Assembly (NCBI GenBank): GCA_013398015.1
Contig: VZRR01010248.1
Location: forward strand, 328,694-392,693
DNA: 64,000 bases
DNA from: Oreocharis arfaki
Taxonomy: Eukaryota; Chordata; Aves; Passeriformes; Paramythiidae
Direction: 5' to 3'
Below are positions 34,079 through 47,955 of this stretch, piece by piece. The stretch's first letter is position 1, and each line of letters opens with the position of its first letter. The notes below the pieces were generated by a model, which was not told where the DNA came from, did no database searches, and saw only the letters and a program-made list of their open reading frames with translations. The position numbers and the translations under genes are program-made.

Positions 34079-37000
34079 CACACACCTACTAATTATAGTG
34101 GACCAAATGCCAGTTGTCTTCAAGCTGATGTTACCCAACTGAAAGCACCAGGTTTTCTGTGATCAGGAGGACATCACCTAACGCCTCATGTGGCCAAATT
34201 TTCCCAGGTGCTAGTATTCACAAATAATTTTTTATGATGGTATAGCTGTGCCTTTATCCTTGTGTGCCCTACAGAATATGAGGCTGGACCTGTCTAATGA
34301 CAAGGATCATGCCTAGTGAAAGAGCATATTTATATATACCAATGAAATTTTGCACAATGCTAATTATAATTTGTAAATTTGTGGCTCTTGCAAAGGGTTT
34401 TTTTAATATATAAGCCATTGTTCTGAAAACTTCTGGGATGAACTAGGTATCAGGCTTGAAGTCAGATGTCCTCCAAAAAGAGAGCTAAAATTGGAGGAAT
34501 GTAAGTTTAAAGAATAAACTTTAACTCATCCAAAGATTTATGACAGGATTCCACACGAAGTATTTTTGCTTAAACTCCTTGAAAGTCTTTCTTGGTATAA
34601 AACAGGGAAGTTATTGGATCCAGGAAAAAATTTGCATAATAACTACACAATCTTTTGTCTGGCAAGTCCTTAAATGTAGGTGTTTAAGTGTACATTGCCT
34701 TTCCAATTCTTTTCACACTGTTTTCAGTAAACAGTCAGAACTGAAATGAGGATAGCGGGTATTTCTCTAAATTACTCCACTTTCACAAATGGATTCATAT
34801 TGATTTTGTGAATACATCTTCCAAACAAATAATCTGTTTCTGCCAGCTAGATGTGCCAGGCTCTACTTCAACTTAATTACTGCACAAACTTGCAAGAGAT
34901 TGAAATAAAACCTTTCTAGCTGAAAATGAAGAAAAGAAATTTTATCACATCTTGGTACCCTAATTTCTTCAAGCAGATCACAGAATAACTGACTGATTTA
35001 TACTTTTTCCACCTCTCCCCACGAAGTCACCCCTCCCCAGCCAAAATGTGAATACTGTGGTCGCTGCTACCCAGCTTTTACAGCAGTGCACGGTTGGCTG
35101 TCAGCGCTGCAGCTATTGCTGCTTCCTAATAGATTTATGTGTTATCTATGCAAATCCCTTGTGCTATGAACACAAATCATGCTTCTCATGAGCTTAGAAA
35201 TCCCTTAAGATAATGCTGCCTAAATTATAGCCTTGCTGAAAATACCTTTTAGTTTTTGAACAGCTGTGTGTTTGAGCTCACTGCTAACTTAAGGCAATTG
35301 GATCATCTGGCTAAACTTTATTTCAAGGTTTGCTTTGGCAGTTGCCTGGCTGTTAAATATTGATGAATCTGTATTTGAAAGAAAAACTGTTTGTCCAGAG
35401 GTCTCAGCAGAGAGGACAGGCGAGGAATATAATTTGGAACTGCATAGCCATACATCTGTGTTGGACAGAGCCCGTGTTGTTGCTCTGCTTGCTGTGTGTT
35501 TTACGAAGAGGAGTGTTTGGGAACAGGGGGAACTCTGCCTCTTCTGCCCAGTCCCTTCCTTGTGTACTGGCTGAGATGATTCCTCTCAGCAGGAGCTGAT
35601 TGTTCCTTCCCTGGAAGGAGTCAGTGATGATTCGGGGACAGAAGCTGCCACAGTGCAGAGCGAGGCAGGGAAAGAAACCCAAAGGGAAATTCAGAAAAGG
35701 AGGGAGTACAAAGAAAGACTGCAGAATCCCCAAGAACATGAATACATATTTTATGCAGTTCTGCAGTGATTGCTGTAAGGAAGTGGCCAAAGCTCTGGCT
35801 CAGAGTCCTATTCCCATCCCTGTGTTTTAGGAACACCGGACTTCCAACATTCATCTCATTCCAGGTCTCACATAACAAAGTTCTGAGCACCAGATTCCCA
35901 GAAGTTTCCTGCAACAAGTTAATATAGAATGATCTTTTCACATAGCATCATCTAATATCTGGGTCAGTAGTGAGGTTAAAATAGATATAAATGAAAATCA
36001 GTCTTTTCAGAGAGGAAGTGATAGTATCAAAGGGAAGGTCCCATCTAAAGCCAGAAAATTGCTTTTTAAATTAATTTAAGGAACTTAAGGAACAAAGATG
36101 TATGCTGCAGTTCCCAGAATAAAAAAAAAAAAAATTGCAGTACATTGTACTAGAGGAAAATAGGCACAAAAATGTCTTCTTTTTCCCCTGAAACTCAGAT
36201 AACAACACTTGGAAAATATCTCATCATTGGCAGCTGGCAGGGCTGTGCCTGTTAGTTTCAAATGACCACTTTTGGTTACTTTGCAGACACTAAGTAAATG
36301 GAAGAAAGCAGGTGGGGTTTAGTGGAAAACTGGAGAGGCCTAACTTGTTGAGAGTTTTCTTTTAGTTTAAATCTCACAGAGAGAGAGAAAGAGAGATAGA
36401 GAGGGTTGTATCTCTCCTACACCCAGAATGCAGAATCCAAGAAGATGGGGATATGTTATCCTTAAAGTTATTAATCTGAATCTAGAAATTTTAATAAGAC
36501 ATCAGAGATACATTGTACACACATCTATTTAAAAGTCATTGCTGCCTCAAACAAGAGGTTCATTGATTGATCACTACAGAACTGGAAACTCAGAGGTTGT
36601 GAGCTTTTAAGTTCAGAGTACTATTGGCAACTATTTCAAGTACCAAAACAAATTTTGCACCATATTAAAAACATAACTAAAAAGAAGATGCTGTTTAATA
36701 AAATTTTGTGGATTTGAAAATATTTGATTGAACATCTGTTATCAAATTAGAATCTGAAAACATTCTCACAGCATTTTGCTTTTACTAAAATTTTTGGAGT
36801 TTAATACAGGAATAATGCAGTCAAAGTAAAACAAGCAAACAAAATAGCTGAAAGGACTAGATTCAGGGGTGAACTTTGCATTATGAGATCTCCTATATAA
36901 GAGTAAAAAATTAGCTTTTGTATTTGTAGAATTTATAAACATTTTGCAACGTTGTTAGTAAGTATACCTAGTGCAGCATCGTGGTGAATGAGCATTGAAA

Positions 37001-40000
37001 TTTTCCAGCAGAAGACAAGTAGAGGCAAATTCCAACATATGTAAAACTGATGCAAATCAATTTCCTGTCTGGGCTGAAAATCAAAGCTGGTTTTGATCCA
37101 AGTACTGTGCATAAATCAGGTATTCATCATATGTAAATTGGTACAGTTTCACTCCTTCCCTTTCAGTCATACTATTCCAAAGGATAATTTTTCTCCTGTA
37201 TACACATGCACCCCACAAGCTGATCAGTTTAAAGCTCAGCCAACTGTATATTCAAATCATTCATGCCTTTACAAAAACCAGTGAGTCACATAGGTGACTG
37301 AAGTATCATTCTTGTGGCTTCAATGACATTAAAGATGTTCAGTGTCTCACTCTCTGCTCAGGTGTTTCCATCCAATCATAGCCCTCTAAAAAAAATAGGA
37401 ATTGAGTCTCTAAAAAGAAAAAAAATCCCCTGAGGAAGGAACTTTTAAAATATATTACAAATAAACCCATGATACTGACAGTTATGACAAGGAAGAAAAA
37501 GAAATTTAGATTATAGAGGGACCAAGTCATATTTAGAAAGCTTCATCAGGTATAGGAGCATTGGTATGAAGCCATTTTTAGTTTCAGTGTGTTCAAAATG
37601 AAAGGAGATAATCTTTGTTCAGTGACTGATATGTTTGTGGGTGGCTTTGTCTTTGAAGAACTTGTTTCTTAAAATTGTAGATGGGTTCAAGATGAAAATG
37701 GGCAAAACACAGAAAAAATCCATTAAAAACACATAGAAACTACAAAAAAGTACATAGAAATACTGGGCTTTCCTGAGTTAGTTTAGTTCAGATTTCAGAT
37801 TCCAGCTTCCATTTCAGCTGGTGCCAAAGTTCGGATCTTACAATGGATAACAAACATGGAAATGCTGGAACGCATACAAGCCAGGCAATTCACTTCAAAC
37901 AAATGAATATTAGATCCAGAATATGATAGACCATGTTTTGGCTTCATTCTCTGAGGAGGGGAGATAAGAGATCTTTCTGTATGCAGTGTGGTGGGCTGGT
38001 GATTCGTGGAAACTGAGGAAAAACAGCATTGTATGTATGGTTTTCATGTAATGAAGACACTGTGTTTTTATTACGGAAGAGCTTAACATAACCTTCAGCA
38101 TGAAGCATGACCTCCCCTAGTGACATAGACCATGGTCATGTGACCAGGTCCACATTGTTATCTAAATTGCTATAAGTCAATTTGTTCACTAATTTGGGTC
38201 AATCAGTTCTGAAGGCTCCTGTAATTTATCAACAGGGTTGGTTTTTTTTTCCAGTACCATTTGAATAGATCACATTTATCTTCTCTGCAAGCCCACAAAG
38301 CCCTACCTCCTTGCATAGGCTAGAAATACAGTTGTAGTTGCATTCCACGAGAATGATGCCCACCACAGAGTCATGCTGAGGGTGAGACATCATTGAACTG
38401 AAATGTGTTTAAGGCTATTGGACCCGCTCTGCATCTTGTATTATATGAGGTAATCCTGCAGGTACAATGGAATGCTTAGTGACTTCTCAGAAACTATTGG
38501 ACTGGCCAAAGCTTCATATGCTGCCAGTGATTTCCAGTCTGAAGGAAGAAATTGATAACTGGTTGGAAAATATTGCCTGCAGGAGAAGCTAAGACACTTG
38601 AGGATATATTACCTCCTGAAAGACACTCACCTGTGACAGTGACTTGGGTTTCCCAAGTGAGAAAGGAATCGAATACAATGAAAGTAGATTCTAAGGCACT
38701 ACATTCCCCTTGACAGTTCCCTTTTGTGAGAGAAAGCACAGGACTTGCTGCACCTCGCAGAGGTGAAACACCTACCCATGTGCACCTCTGCAGGGTGGTT
38801 CCCCTTCTTATCTGCAAATTCAAACCAGCTGAGCAATGTCAATCTATATCCTATTGGAGATTTCACATCTTGATTTCTCTGGGAATTCCATGACATACCT
38901 CTGTTAGTGAAGAGCACTGAGTGCAGCTGATGCCCCTTTTTTATGGCATTAAGGCAACACTCTAATTCTAGCTCACTTTGCCCAGCAGCGATGGTCACAC
39001 ACTTTGTACAGCCTCTTTAAGAAGCTGTTTCTTCTGGAAGACCATTTCAGGGGTTTAGTGGTCAGTTCCATTTGATTTCTCCATTGAGTCCCAATGACAA
39101 GAAAAAGCAAGTAAGGACCAGGTATAGATTAGCTTAGAAACACAGGAATTCTAGGCAAAGAGGAGCAGGATTTGCCCATTGTTTAAAGTGAGGCATGGAA
39201 ACAAGTTAACTCTTGTATGTGTATTTTAATACTTTGTGCTTCATCTAAAAGGAAAAGCACTTGAAAATGTGACCTAAAAATTCTAGTGGCAGCTTCATCA
39301 GAGATAAGCATCACTTGCTAAGCTGATAATGTTCTTCTTCCCCCCAGGAGCTTTGCGATCACAGGCTCCTGAGAACAAAGCAGCACCATATTTAGTGTAT
39401 TATTCACCTGGAACCTTGCCAGGCACGCCAGACGAAGAGGTTTATCACAACCCCTGTGCTTTCAATTGACATGTTGCTTGTTGGTATAGGGGATGGTGTT
39501 TCTGAAGAAAGATAATGTGTGCCCCTCACAGAAATTCTAAATACAGTCCAATCCATCCAAGCCAGTGAGAGATATGGTATTGATTAGAGATGGACAAGTC
39601 TCCTTGCCTTTTCTGAATAAGAAAGAACAGTGTAATGAGTGTGTTGGAAAGATGACCACGTTCTTCTCACAATACATTACCTTAACGTATCTTCGGCCTA
39701 TTCCCAGATTTCCTTTCAAATCCAGTTTCCCCTCAGGAGTGGAGAAGTCCCACACTAATCGTAGTCTCATTTCTAGTGAGTTGGATATTAGCAGAAGCTC
39801 TGTTTTATTATTACCCCCTCCTATGCCAGGAAAATCTGCAGCAAAGTGTGGCATGATGATGAGGTGTTCACATGGCAGCAGGTGTATCAATTGCCCCAGC
39901 TGTTGTACTTTCATCTCCTCCATCAGCAGGAACCCTTTCAGACTTTTACAGCTACACTGATACAAGTGCAGTGTAGAAGCTTTGTCTCTATAAAAGGTCT

Positions 40001-43000
40001 AATTCCTATCCAGTGTTCGATGGTGGTTTTTTTTCAGAGGCCTTACACATATTTCTCACTTTTCTGGAAGGTGTAGGGGAAAGCAGGAGGGCAACCTAGC
40101 GGCATATTCTTGCCAGTGTCGTACTGAGCACATATTTCATCTACAAGAGGAAAGGGAGGTAAAACAGTGCCTGATGTGATGCACTGAGTGGGCTGCAAGA
40201 GCTCCTCATTAGGCTGTACTGAGTGTAGGGTGAGAGCTCCTGAGCAGCCCTATCAGTGCACCGGATACTTTAAAGCCTTGGGGAGTTTTTGGAGTGACAG
40301 CTAAACCTCGGCAGTGCACAGGTACCTGAGATCTTTGCTGAGGGTGGCCACATCTTCCTCACCTCTCCTTGCAGCTATTGCACGACTGGAAGTAAATGTG
40401 GTATATGACCAATGCTCAGGTTTGTGCCACCTGTTTTTAGAGCCCGTACACAGCTACCCACCCTAGCAGGAAATGTGGGCACAGGTTTTGATACAAGGAC
40501 AAGGTGTTGAGTCAGGATTGGACATTGCCACAAGGAGCAGGTGACCACCTACAAGATATGCTGTGGCAGACCCCAGCCTGTCCTGGGCAGTAGTTATCCT
40601 GTGCACTGGAGATTGGATCTCATCATGCTGCATGTGCTTAAAACTGATTACACACCTTTTGCCATATATTGGATCCATATTGTGAGGATAGAACTGGTTT
40701 CGTTCATAGATTTTTTTTTTTTAATCATATTAAGAGCTACCAATGTGAATTTTGCTTTCTTTTCTGAAAAGCAAAGAGCTTTGAAACTCTTGGGGTTTTT
40801 TTAGAAAACTCAGGAAATGTCCTTTCTTTCCAAAGTTACATTTTATAAAATCAAGACCATGAGCTAAAGATAAAATTTCTGTTTACCATTCAAATAAATT
40901 GATCTCCCTATCCACATAAAATGTGCTTTGTTGTTTCAGCATAATTATATAGTTCAGCTTTTATATTTAATTGAGGGGTTTCTGGCACATGTCAGACTAG
41001 AATGCAGAGAGAGAGAAAGCGATTAGCTCAGTCAGTCTAGATTTTCACTGTCTGAATTACTTTAAGAGGTAGTCACAGAGCAGAAAAAGAAAAACATGCT
41101 GGGACCATTGCTGGATGAGCTGTTGAAAGAACAAGGGGAATACAGAATTTAGATTTTACTGTGGCCTAATTGACATCCCTGGGCAATACTGAAAAAATCT
41201 GATTTTTGTTTCTGCAAAAACATCCCCCCCACTAGATTAGTGATGGCCAGAACCTCATTGCCTGCCACCTCCTAGGAGCTGTTTGTACCATGGCGCTGCA
41301 GTTATGATTAGTTTTGATTCTTTTCCTGTTTCCAGAAGATTTGTTTACAGATTTTGGACTGTGCAATAAAAAAAGTCAGCTGGCAAAACAGACAGCAGAT
41401 CAATAGAAAACAACAATTGACAGAGTGACCCCACAGAGCTACTCTTTTGGTATTGTCCAGACTACCCTCCTGAAATCTGTAGGTTTAATTTACCTCTGGC
41501 AAAGAAACAATATGCCAATGACTAAGATATTTTGTAAAAAATAGTCACTGTAAGTGCTGTCACCAGCTGCAGATGTATTTATGACCCAGGAGCTCCAAGT
41601 CACATGCCCCTCAAATGGAATTGGAGCTCAAATACTCCTCCTTCCAAGCATTATCGTTTAATTTAATTAGATGTCTCCTTACTCAGTCATCCTGCTGCTG
41701 TGGATTTCAGTCCCAAGTGTCTGAACAAGTGTCTGCCCAGCAGACCCATTTGCTGGCATAAGGTAGCCAGTCTCTACTTGTGGACAAGTGAGGAAAAGTT
41801 GGACACTCTCAGGCCAGAATTCCTCAGTCATCCTAAGTTCTGGTGAAACAGCAAGGAAAGAGAATAAATAAATTCAAGAAGTGTCCATGTGTCAGCACTC
41901 AAGCACAGAAAAAGGGCTGGCTCCTTGCTGGGGCTCCAGGTAACTCTGACAGGCAGAATGGACACAAAACGAAAGTTTGAAAGCCCAAACTCTCTAGAGA
42001 TGCAGGGACTAAAGCTGTGATTTGGAGCAGCATGTGAGTACCAAGCAGAAGCTGAGGGAGCTCTGTGATGTTCTGATGTGTCTCCAGGCTGAGGTACAGC
42101 AATTGAACTGACACATTTCTGCGTGGTCAGGAGTTTGCTTCCACTCTGCCTGGGTAACTCCAAGTCTTTGTGGACAGAATCTGGGAAAGAATTCCACTTG
42201 ATTTCTGAGTTCAATGTCAGCTAGTGAGTTTACCGGAGAACATCTTTTAAGGCTTTACTTGAGCTGCAGATAGAGAAAAAAGGTGTATGGGAAAAATAAA
42301 AAAAGCAAGATTCCTTGCCAAAGAAAAACTTCTCTGATGGGTATGTACATGAAAGTTTTAAAAAGTGGTTGTACTGCATGTTAGAGAGAGACAAATCTCC
42401 TTTGTGAACTACAGTTACAATATAACCAGAGAAATCACCATTCTCTGGCAAACCAGAAAATGCAGTCACCAAGAAATCTTCGCCTGTGCAGAGATGGAGA
42501 TGTTCCAACATGCAAAGCAGCGGGTCCCTATGGTTTTGCATCCAGGTTGTACCACTTCCTTGCTCTCCCTGAGCCTGAGCAAGCTAATCCTCCACCAAAC
42601 CCCTGTCAGCTAGACACTACAATTTCGATTTGGTGCACCTGCTTTAGTCCAAGAAAGACTGGGATTATGTTCTGGCTTATAGCAGAGTCTCAGAAACCAG
42701 TGTCTGTGGTTACGGTTTTGCCACATTCACTTCGCTGCCTGGACCATCTACTTGCAATTGCAAACTTGACTTTTAATATAATTAGTGGCAGAGCTCTGCT
42801 TTTTAATGTCTAAAGATTTCTTGGCTGCTTCTCAAAACCGGCTGCTCCCAGTGCTTGGAGCCCACATTGAGCCTGAAAGCCCATTACTGGCTGTCATCAG
42901 TGAAATAAGATATAGGAAAAAAAATGCTGATGCATCATTTACTGCAACTGGAAACCACTTAATTAATATACTAGTTTTATGTGTTTAGTAATTAAAATTT

Positions 43001-44157
43001 AATTAATTCATTTTCCCTCTAAGTGTACAGAAGGGGTAACTGCTCCTCTAACAAGTGCTTTATTTATTGTTTTAAAGGCATTTGGATATCGTCTTACGAG
43101 AACTAAAACATTCTCTTCATATGCTTCCCTTTTTTCCTTCCAGCTAACTCATGAACTAAGAACTGAATCAGTAGAAATTATGCTCAGAGCTGATGGCTCA
43201 TCTATTTCCTTTCTTTGGCTGCCTTTACAAGTAGGCAAAGAAGGTGCTGACTTGGCAGGCTTCAGAGCCAAGACTTTTTAAGACCAACTAGTGATTTGGA
43301 GTTCTTATGTTTTATGTGCCTGGCTTGAAGCACTGTAGAGGCAATTGATTTTCAGAGGAATAGCACTCAGCACTTTGTAGAAATCCAGGCCCTCTCTAGC
43401 ACTTTCAGAGTTATTGAACACTTCTGAAAATTTGGGCCCAGATCTTGGAGTTCAGGGTCTGACAGTGAAAATCTGGGTGCAGTTTTGCTCCAATGGTTCT
43501 GAGGGCTTGGGCTGCCAGAGGCCTTTGGAGGAGAGAGGTCCTCTGCAGATATCTCTTTCCACCTTCTCATGCTCCTTTTGTTTCCTGCTCTGTTTAGGAG
43601 CTGGGAGGAATTGGCACAGCTCTTAGATGAAAATAAAATGCATGATACATGCTCCTTCGGACCCCTGGACGTACTTTGAAGTTCAGCTTGAGATCACAGA
43701 TATTTGGGTGGAAAGCAGGATGACAGAGTATTTTGAATTTCTTATTTTGTATAGAATTATAGGTAGATTCATAGAAGAGGAGGAGTTCTGTTTTGTTTTC
43801 TAGCCAGTGCCTGCTTCAAGTCACAAGTCAGAGAACAGGAAGAGCTGAAAGCAAGGCCACAAAACCAAAAGAGTTTTATATGTACACACTCTCTCCTGGG
43901 ATGCAGCAATCCATCAAGGAGAGCAGGCAGGGAAAAGCGTGTGCTTTCTGCCTCACTTCCTGGATCATCAGGAATCACACTGGTTGACCTCTCTGGCTTC
44001 CAGCAAGATGGGGCTACAAATGTTTTCAGGCCACAGTGTGGGAATAGCCAGAGAGGAAAAAAGTTTATAAAAATAAACCTTTCTGCATTCCAGCTCTTTC
44101 TAACCAAGCAAAGCACTGAGAGAAGAGCAGTACCTACAAAGAAGGTGCAGTGCTAGG
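34079..44157. other. Long intergenic stretch, no transposon or gene recognised
   Basis: 10 kb of AT-rich DNA. It includes an A-run at 36121-36133 and a GA-rich microsatellite at 36377-36402. Frames of up to 142 codons occur (39537-39965 minus, overlapped by a 131-codon plus frame; 35404-35790 minus; 41828-42214 minus). Only the 39.5-40 kb minus frame looks protein-like enough to mention (see findings). Confidence 0.5.
36377..36402. repeat. GA-rich microsatellite
   Basis: Imperfect (GA)n: GAGAGAGAGAAAGAGAGATA followed by GAGAGG. Confidence 0.8.
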
Positions 44158-44546
44158 TGTTGCTTAGCTGCTGCAGCTTTCCCTGGGAGCGCAGCGGGGG
44201 CTTCTTGGGACAAGGCAGGGATTCTCTGCCCTCCTGCAGTCCATCTCGGACGCCCCGCACCGCTGCTCCAGCTGCCAGCCTGCAACTTCAGTGATGGCAA
44301 AGGAGGTGAGAAGGCTCTCCTCATGGCACTGCAAAGGTCTTTATTCCATGCTGNGTTGGGATACAGGAACCAATAGGGAGAACTCGAGGAGTGGCCAGGA
44401 GTAGGGGCAGGGGAAGGAGGGAGACCCCATGGAGAGGGCGGGAAGCGATCGGTAAGAGAGGGTACAGTGCCACAAAAAGGGATGACTTTTTCTACCCAAA
44501 TACATAACAAACAGAGAGATCCTTTCACCAGACAAAACTGTCTCAA
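44158..44546 (-). mobile_element. Possible ERV LTR, minus strand (tentative)
   Basis: A GC-rich block stands out from AT-rich flanks. Read on the minus strand it contains ATTGGTTCCTGTATCCCAAC, then GCATGGAATAAAGACCTTTG, a layout like the R region of a retroviral LTR (AATAAA then downstream sequence). The low-coordinate edge TGTTGCTTAGC would give an ...AACA terminus. I could not find a matching target duplication or a clear 5' terminus, and I do not recognise the family. The 148-codon minus frame (44100-44546) crosses a single N and is not supported as a gene. Alternative: a GC-rich exon or regulatory patch. Confidence 0.3.
44354..44354. other. Single ambiguous base
   Basis: One N within otherwise resolved sequence; it affects any frame read across it. 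Confidence 0.95.
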
Positions 44547-47142
44547 TTTTTATCAGTAGGGACTATTCTGTAGTCACTGAGTAGTAGGGCTTAGGTTGGC
44601 CTGTGTCAAATAGAACAGGCTGAGACTGAGCAATATAAATGGAGTGAAATAATAAAAATATTGGGTGGGGGGGGTTGTGCAGGTTAAGAAGTAGTTGACC
44701 TTAAATCAGAAAATTAAGCTGTCAGTCTAAGATTGACAGCTGTGCTGTGCTATCCAAAACTGAATCATGGGATCCACAGACTCTTCAGAGTGGGTTAACT
44801 CACCACCTCAAAACAGTCCAAATACCAATTTTATAGCTCTCTTAAGCAAACTTGTGGTGCAAAATGGGAGAGAAGATGGGGGCATAAATTAGAGCAGTGC
44901 ATTAATGATAGGCCTATAAACATGCACCTAACAATTCTGGAAGAAAGGTTATAGAGGAAGTGAATAAGTATTGTGATTTCTCTAAATTTCAAGGGCAAAA
45001 AATTACTCTGATTTGCTGTTCTCACTAAACTACTTTCCTTTTTAGCTATAATTATTGCACCCACATGCAAATTTGGACAGAATTTAAAAGAAAAAAAAAT
45101 CACGTGCAAGATATTTTGTGGCAATTGGTGTGACAATTAACTCCACTTGAAGCATTCTTCCAAAGAAACACTTCAGAGAGACTTAACTTAATCATAATAC
45201 AAGGACCAGGACAATTAATATCTAAACATCCAAGAAGTTTACTTTAAGTCATTATAAGCAGTAGCTTTCCTTCCTTCTCTCTGCCCCACTGCCATCATAA
45301 GAAGCAGCTTTCAGTATTTTAATATTAGATATTTCTCCCCATGCATAAACTAGTTAAATTATAATATAAATCTGAATAATATTTATTCCACTAATATGAA
45401 ATAATCTCCTTAAAAATTCAGCATTGTGAAACTTTAAGTAGATAGAGAAAGCTTAAGTGTTTTCTTAGGAATTCTTCTGCTAATCCTCTATCATACCAAC
45501 TGGAATAATGTAAGAGAGTGGAAGAGAAGAAAAAAAAACAGAGCAAATCCTGTAATACCCAGTTACTTTTTAACTGTAGTGAGCTTTTGCTAATTTATTA
45601 CCAGAGGAGCTTTGCTTTTGGGCAAGAATAAAATTGGTATATGGAACTGATTATTGTCCTCCAATATTACTATAATTACAGAAAAGATATTATTACATAT
45701 AGTATGCTGTCAAGTTGCACTTTCAGCATCTTACTTGGACCTTTTGTTAGACACCTGCTATCTTGTCTATAAGTCCATAAGACAAAAGATCAAGGGTTTT
45801 TCAAAATTTTTCTTTTCCTTTCTCAAAAAAATCTTCAGTATAAAAACCCATAATATTGCTCACTATGAAGAAACATGACACTATAAAGGAAACTAAATTT
45901 ACTGACTTTTTAATGCCACCCTCCATAACAATGTCTTTCCTCAGACATATCTGGTGCCTTTTAAAGTTTCATATCTGGTTTAAAAAAGCTAAACAAACCA
46001 CCAGTCCTTCAAAAATGTTGACTTGTAGGTCAGTGAAATCAAAATAGATGAAATAGCGAACTAGACACAAAGGTCTCTCCTACTTAAATCTGAAGATTTT
46101 GCTTCACCAGTCAAGTGGTGAAAAGTACAAGAACTCTTGTTTGACTTGTCTCAGACAAAGTATTCAAGGTGCATTTTCAAATTAAGGAAGTATTTTTGCC
46201 AAACTAATCAACAGAATTTCAGCAGAGAAATGTTTATTTGGCAGCTGTTTCAGTACCAACATTAACAGGCATACTGCACCACTTGGGCAAAGCAAGGGGA
46301 CAGACTGATCCCAAAAAGTAAGGGTAAGAAGTCTCTTGGGTTTAGGAGTTCTAAGCTTTGATAAATTCCAAGGAAACATATTAACCTCCTCAATTTCTAA
46401 TTCAATGCTTCCCATCATGCCATTACTCTAATGTGTAGCTCAAATATGTTGAGGCTGAGAATATTTCTTGAGAAAGACTTGCAGAAATGGATTGCTTAGA
46501 TCACGTGACTGAGATGAGGAAGAGGAAGAAGGAATGGAAAACACCTTCAGTCGTTTAACAGGATAAAGTAAAAGCTGGGTTTAAAATATTTTTTGCCAAA
46601 TTCACACTCTCAAAAAATCTTAGTAATGCCCAGCAGAATTGTGGTAGATACACCTTAAAAAGTCATATTGTCAGAGATTGCTAGGACTTCGGAATGCTAA
46701 TAAATTATCTCCTAATTCTATGAAATTTGTTTGAGGTTAGATAGCAACGATTCTGCCTATTGCTCATGCACAATTTGAAAAGCCAAATGCACGTAAATAT
46801 GATTGGGACGAACAAGCACATTTTAGGACTATATTCTTTCAAAAGCACTCATCCTCTTGATCTGATGAAATCAAGACCAAATAAGCCCGTGCATAATTCC
46901 AGCAGTTTGAAAATGTTAAAAAATAATAATGAATAAAGCATCACTTTCACGTCTGAGCAATCTTTGACTCTCTTTTTTAGACAAAAAATTTTAGAAAAAT
47001 AGATTATCAGATTTTTCCACTCTGTTGTTTCTCAGAAAATATAAAATTAACCTGTGAAATTACTATTAAGTAATCAAACTATATGTCATTAGTATTATTT
47101 AAATAGGATATTACACTCACAAGCCACCAAGATAAAAAAAAG
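44547..47142. other. Intergenic stretch, nothing recognised
   Basis: AT-rich, with an 8-bp-arm inverted repeat AGCTGTCA / TGACAGCT at 44717-44741. No gene or repeat family recognised. Confidence 0.5.
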
Positions 47143-47572
47143 GACTGGAGCAGCTCTCCTATGAGGAAAGGCTGAGAGAACTGGGAGTGTTCAGCCTGGA
47201 AAAGAGAAGGCTTCAGGGTGACCCGATTGTGGCCTTCCAGTACCTGAAGGGAGCCCGCAGGAAAGATGGAGAGAAACTATTTACAAGGGGCCTGAAGTGA
47301 CAGGACAAGAGGCAACGGCTTCAAACTGACAGAGAGTAGGATTAGATTAGATTTTAGGAAAAAATTATTTCCAGTGAGAGTGGAAAGGCCCTGGCACAGA
47401 TTTCCCAGAGAAGCTGTGGCTGCCCTGTCCCTGCAAGTGTTCAGGTCCAGGTTGGCTGGAGCTCTGAGCAACCTGGTCTAGTGGAAGGTGTCCCTGCCCA
47501 TGGCAGGGGAGTTGGAATGAGATGACCCACAAGGTCCCTTTCAACCCAGGCCGTTCTAGGGTTCCATAGATT
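47143..47572 (+). mobile_element. CR1 LINE 3' end, composite copy 1
   Basis: Starts GGACTGGAGCAGCTCTCCTA and runs through TTCAGCCTGGAAAAGAGAAG, TGACAGGACAAGAGGCAACG, CAGAGAAGCTGTGGCTGCCC and AGCAACCTGGTCTAGTGGAA to CCCAGGCCGTTCTAGGGTTC, the decayed tail. It is followed directly by a 300-bp segment that also follows the CR1 at 53670. Minus-strand frames in it (64 codons each) are antisense CR1. Confidence 0.92.
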
Positions 47573-47878
47573 CCAAGAGATCTGTGGCAAATATGCTGTT
47601 CTTGATGAGGTCCAGCTAACTGGGCATGACAACAATAAGAGCTACACTCTCTCTGGGGGGCAAAAAATTCCCTGGCCCCTTTTACCTGTACTATTTCCAG
47701 TCTGGTCCTAAGGCTTCACAGGAGGAGTTTGCAATGTCTTCAGTGTAAATGAACTTGTTGGGGGAGCCGTGAATGTACCAAGACCCTTCCCTGCTGAGAG
47801 GAGTGGAGGATTTCCTGCCCAGAGAAAGGGAGTGTAGACAGGGTGTCCCTGTCTGTTTTCTGCTGCTTCACCAGCAAC
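47573..47878 (+). repeat. Non-CR1 segment shared with 54064-54371, copy 1
   Basis: About 300 bp, not CR1, paralogous to 54064-54371 in the same orientation. Shared phrases include GTCCAGCTAACTGGGCATGA, TATTTCCAGTCTGGTCCTAA, TTTGCAATGTCTTCAGTGTA and GAGAGGAGTGGAGGATTTCC. By eye identity is roughly 85% with several indels. In this copy it is followed by a second CR1 tail. Confidence 0.8.
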
Positions 47879-47955
47879 ATGGTGACCTTTAAGGTCCCTT
47901 CTAACCCAGGCCCATTCTATGATTCTATGATTCCATGATTCCATGATTCTGTGTT
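47879..47955 (+). mobile_element. Second CR1 tail with ATTCTATG-type repeat
   Basis: GGTGACCTTTAAGGTCCCTT, CTAACCCAGGCCCATTCTAT, then five ATTC(T/C)ATG-like units. It is only about 75 bp, the extreme CR1 3' end. It may be an independent, severely truncated CR1 or the 3' end of a CR1 transcript that carried the preceding 300 bp. Copy 2 at 54 kb lacks it. Confidence 0.85.
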
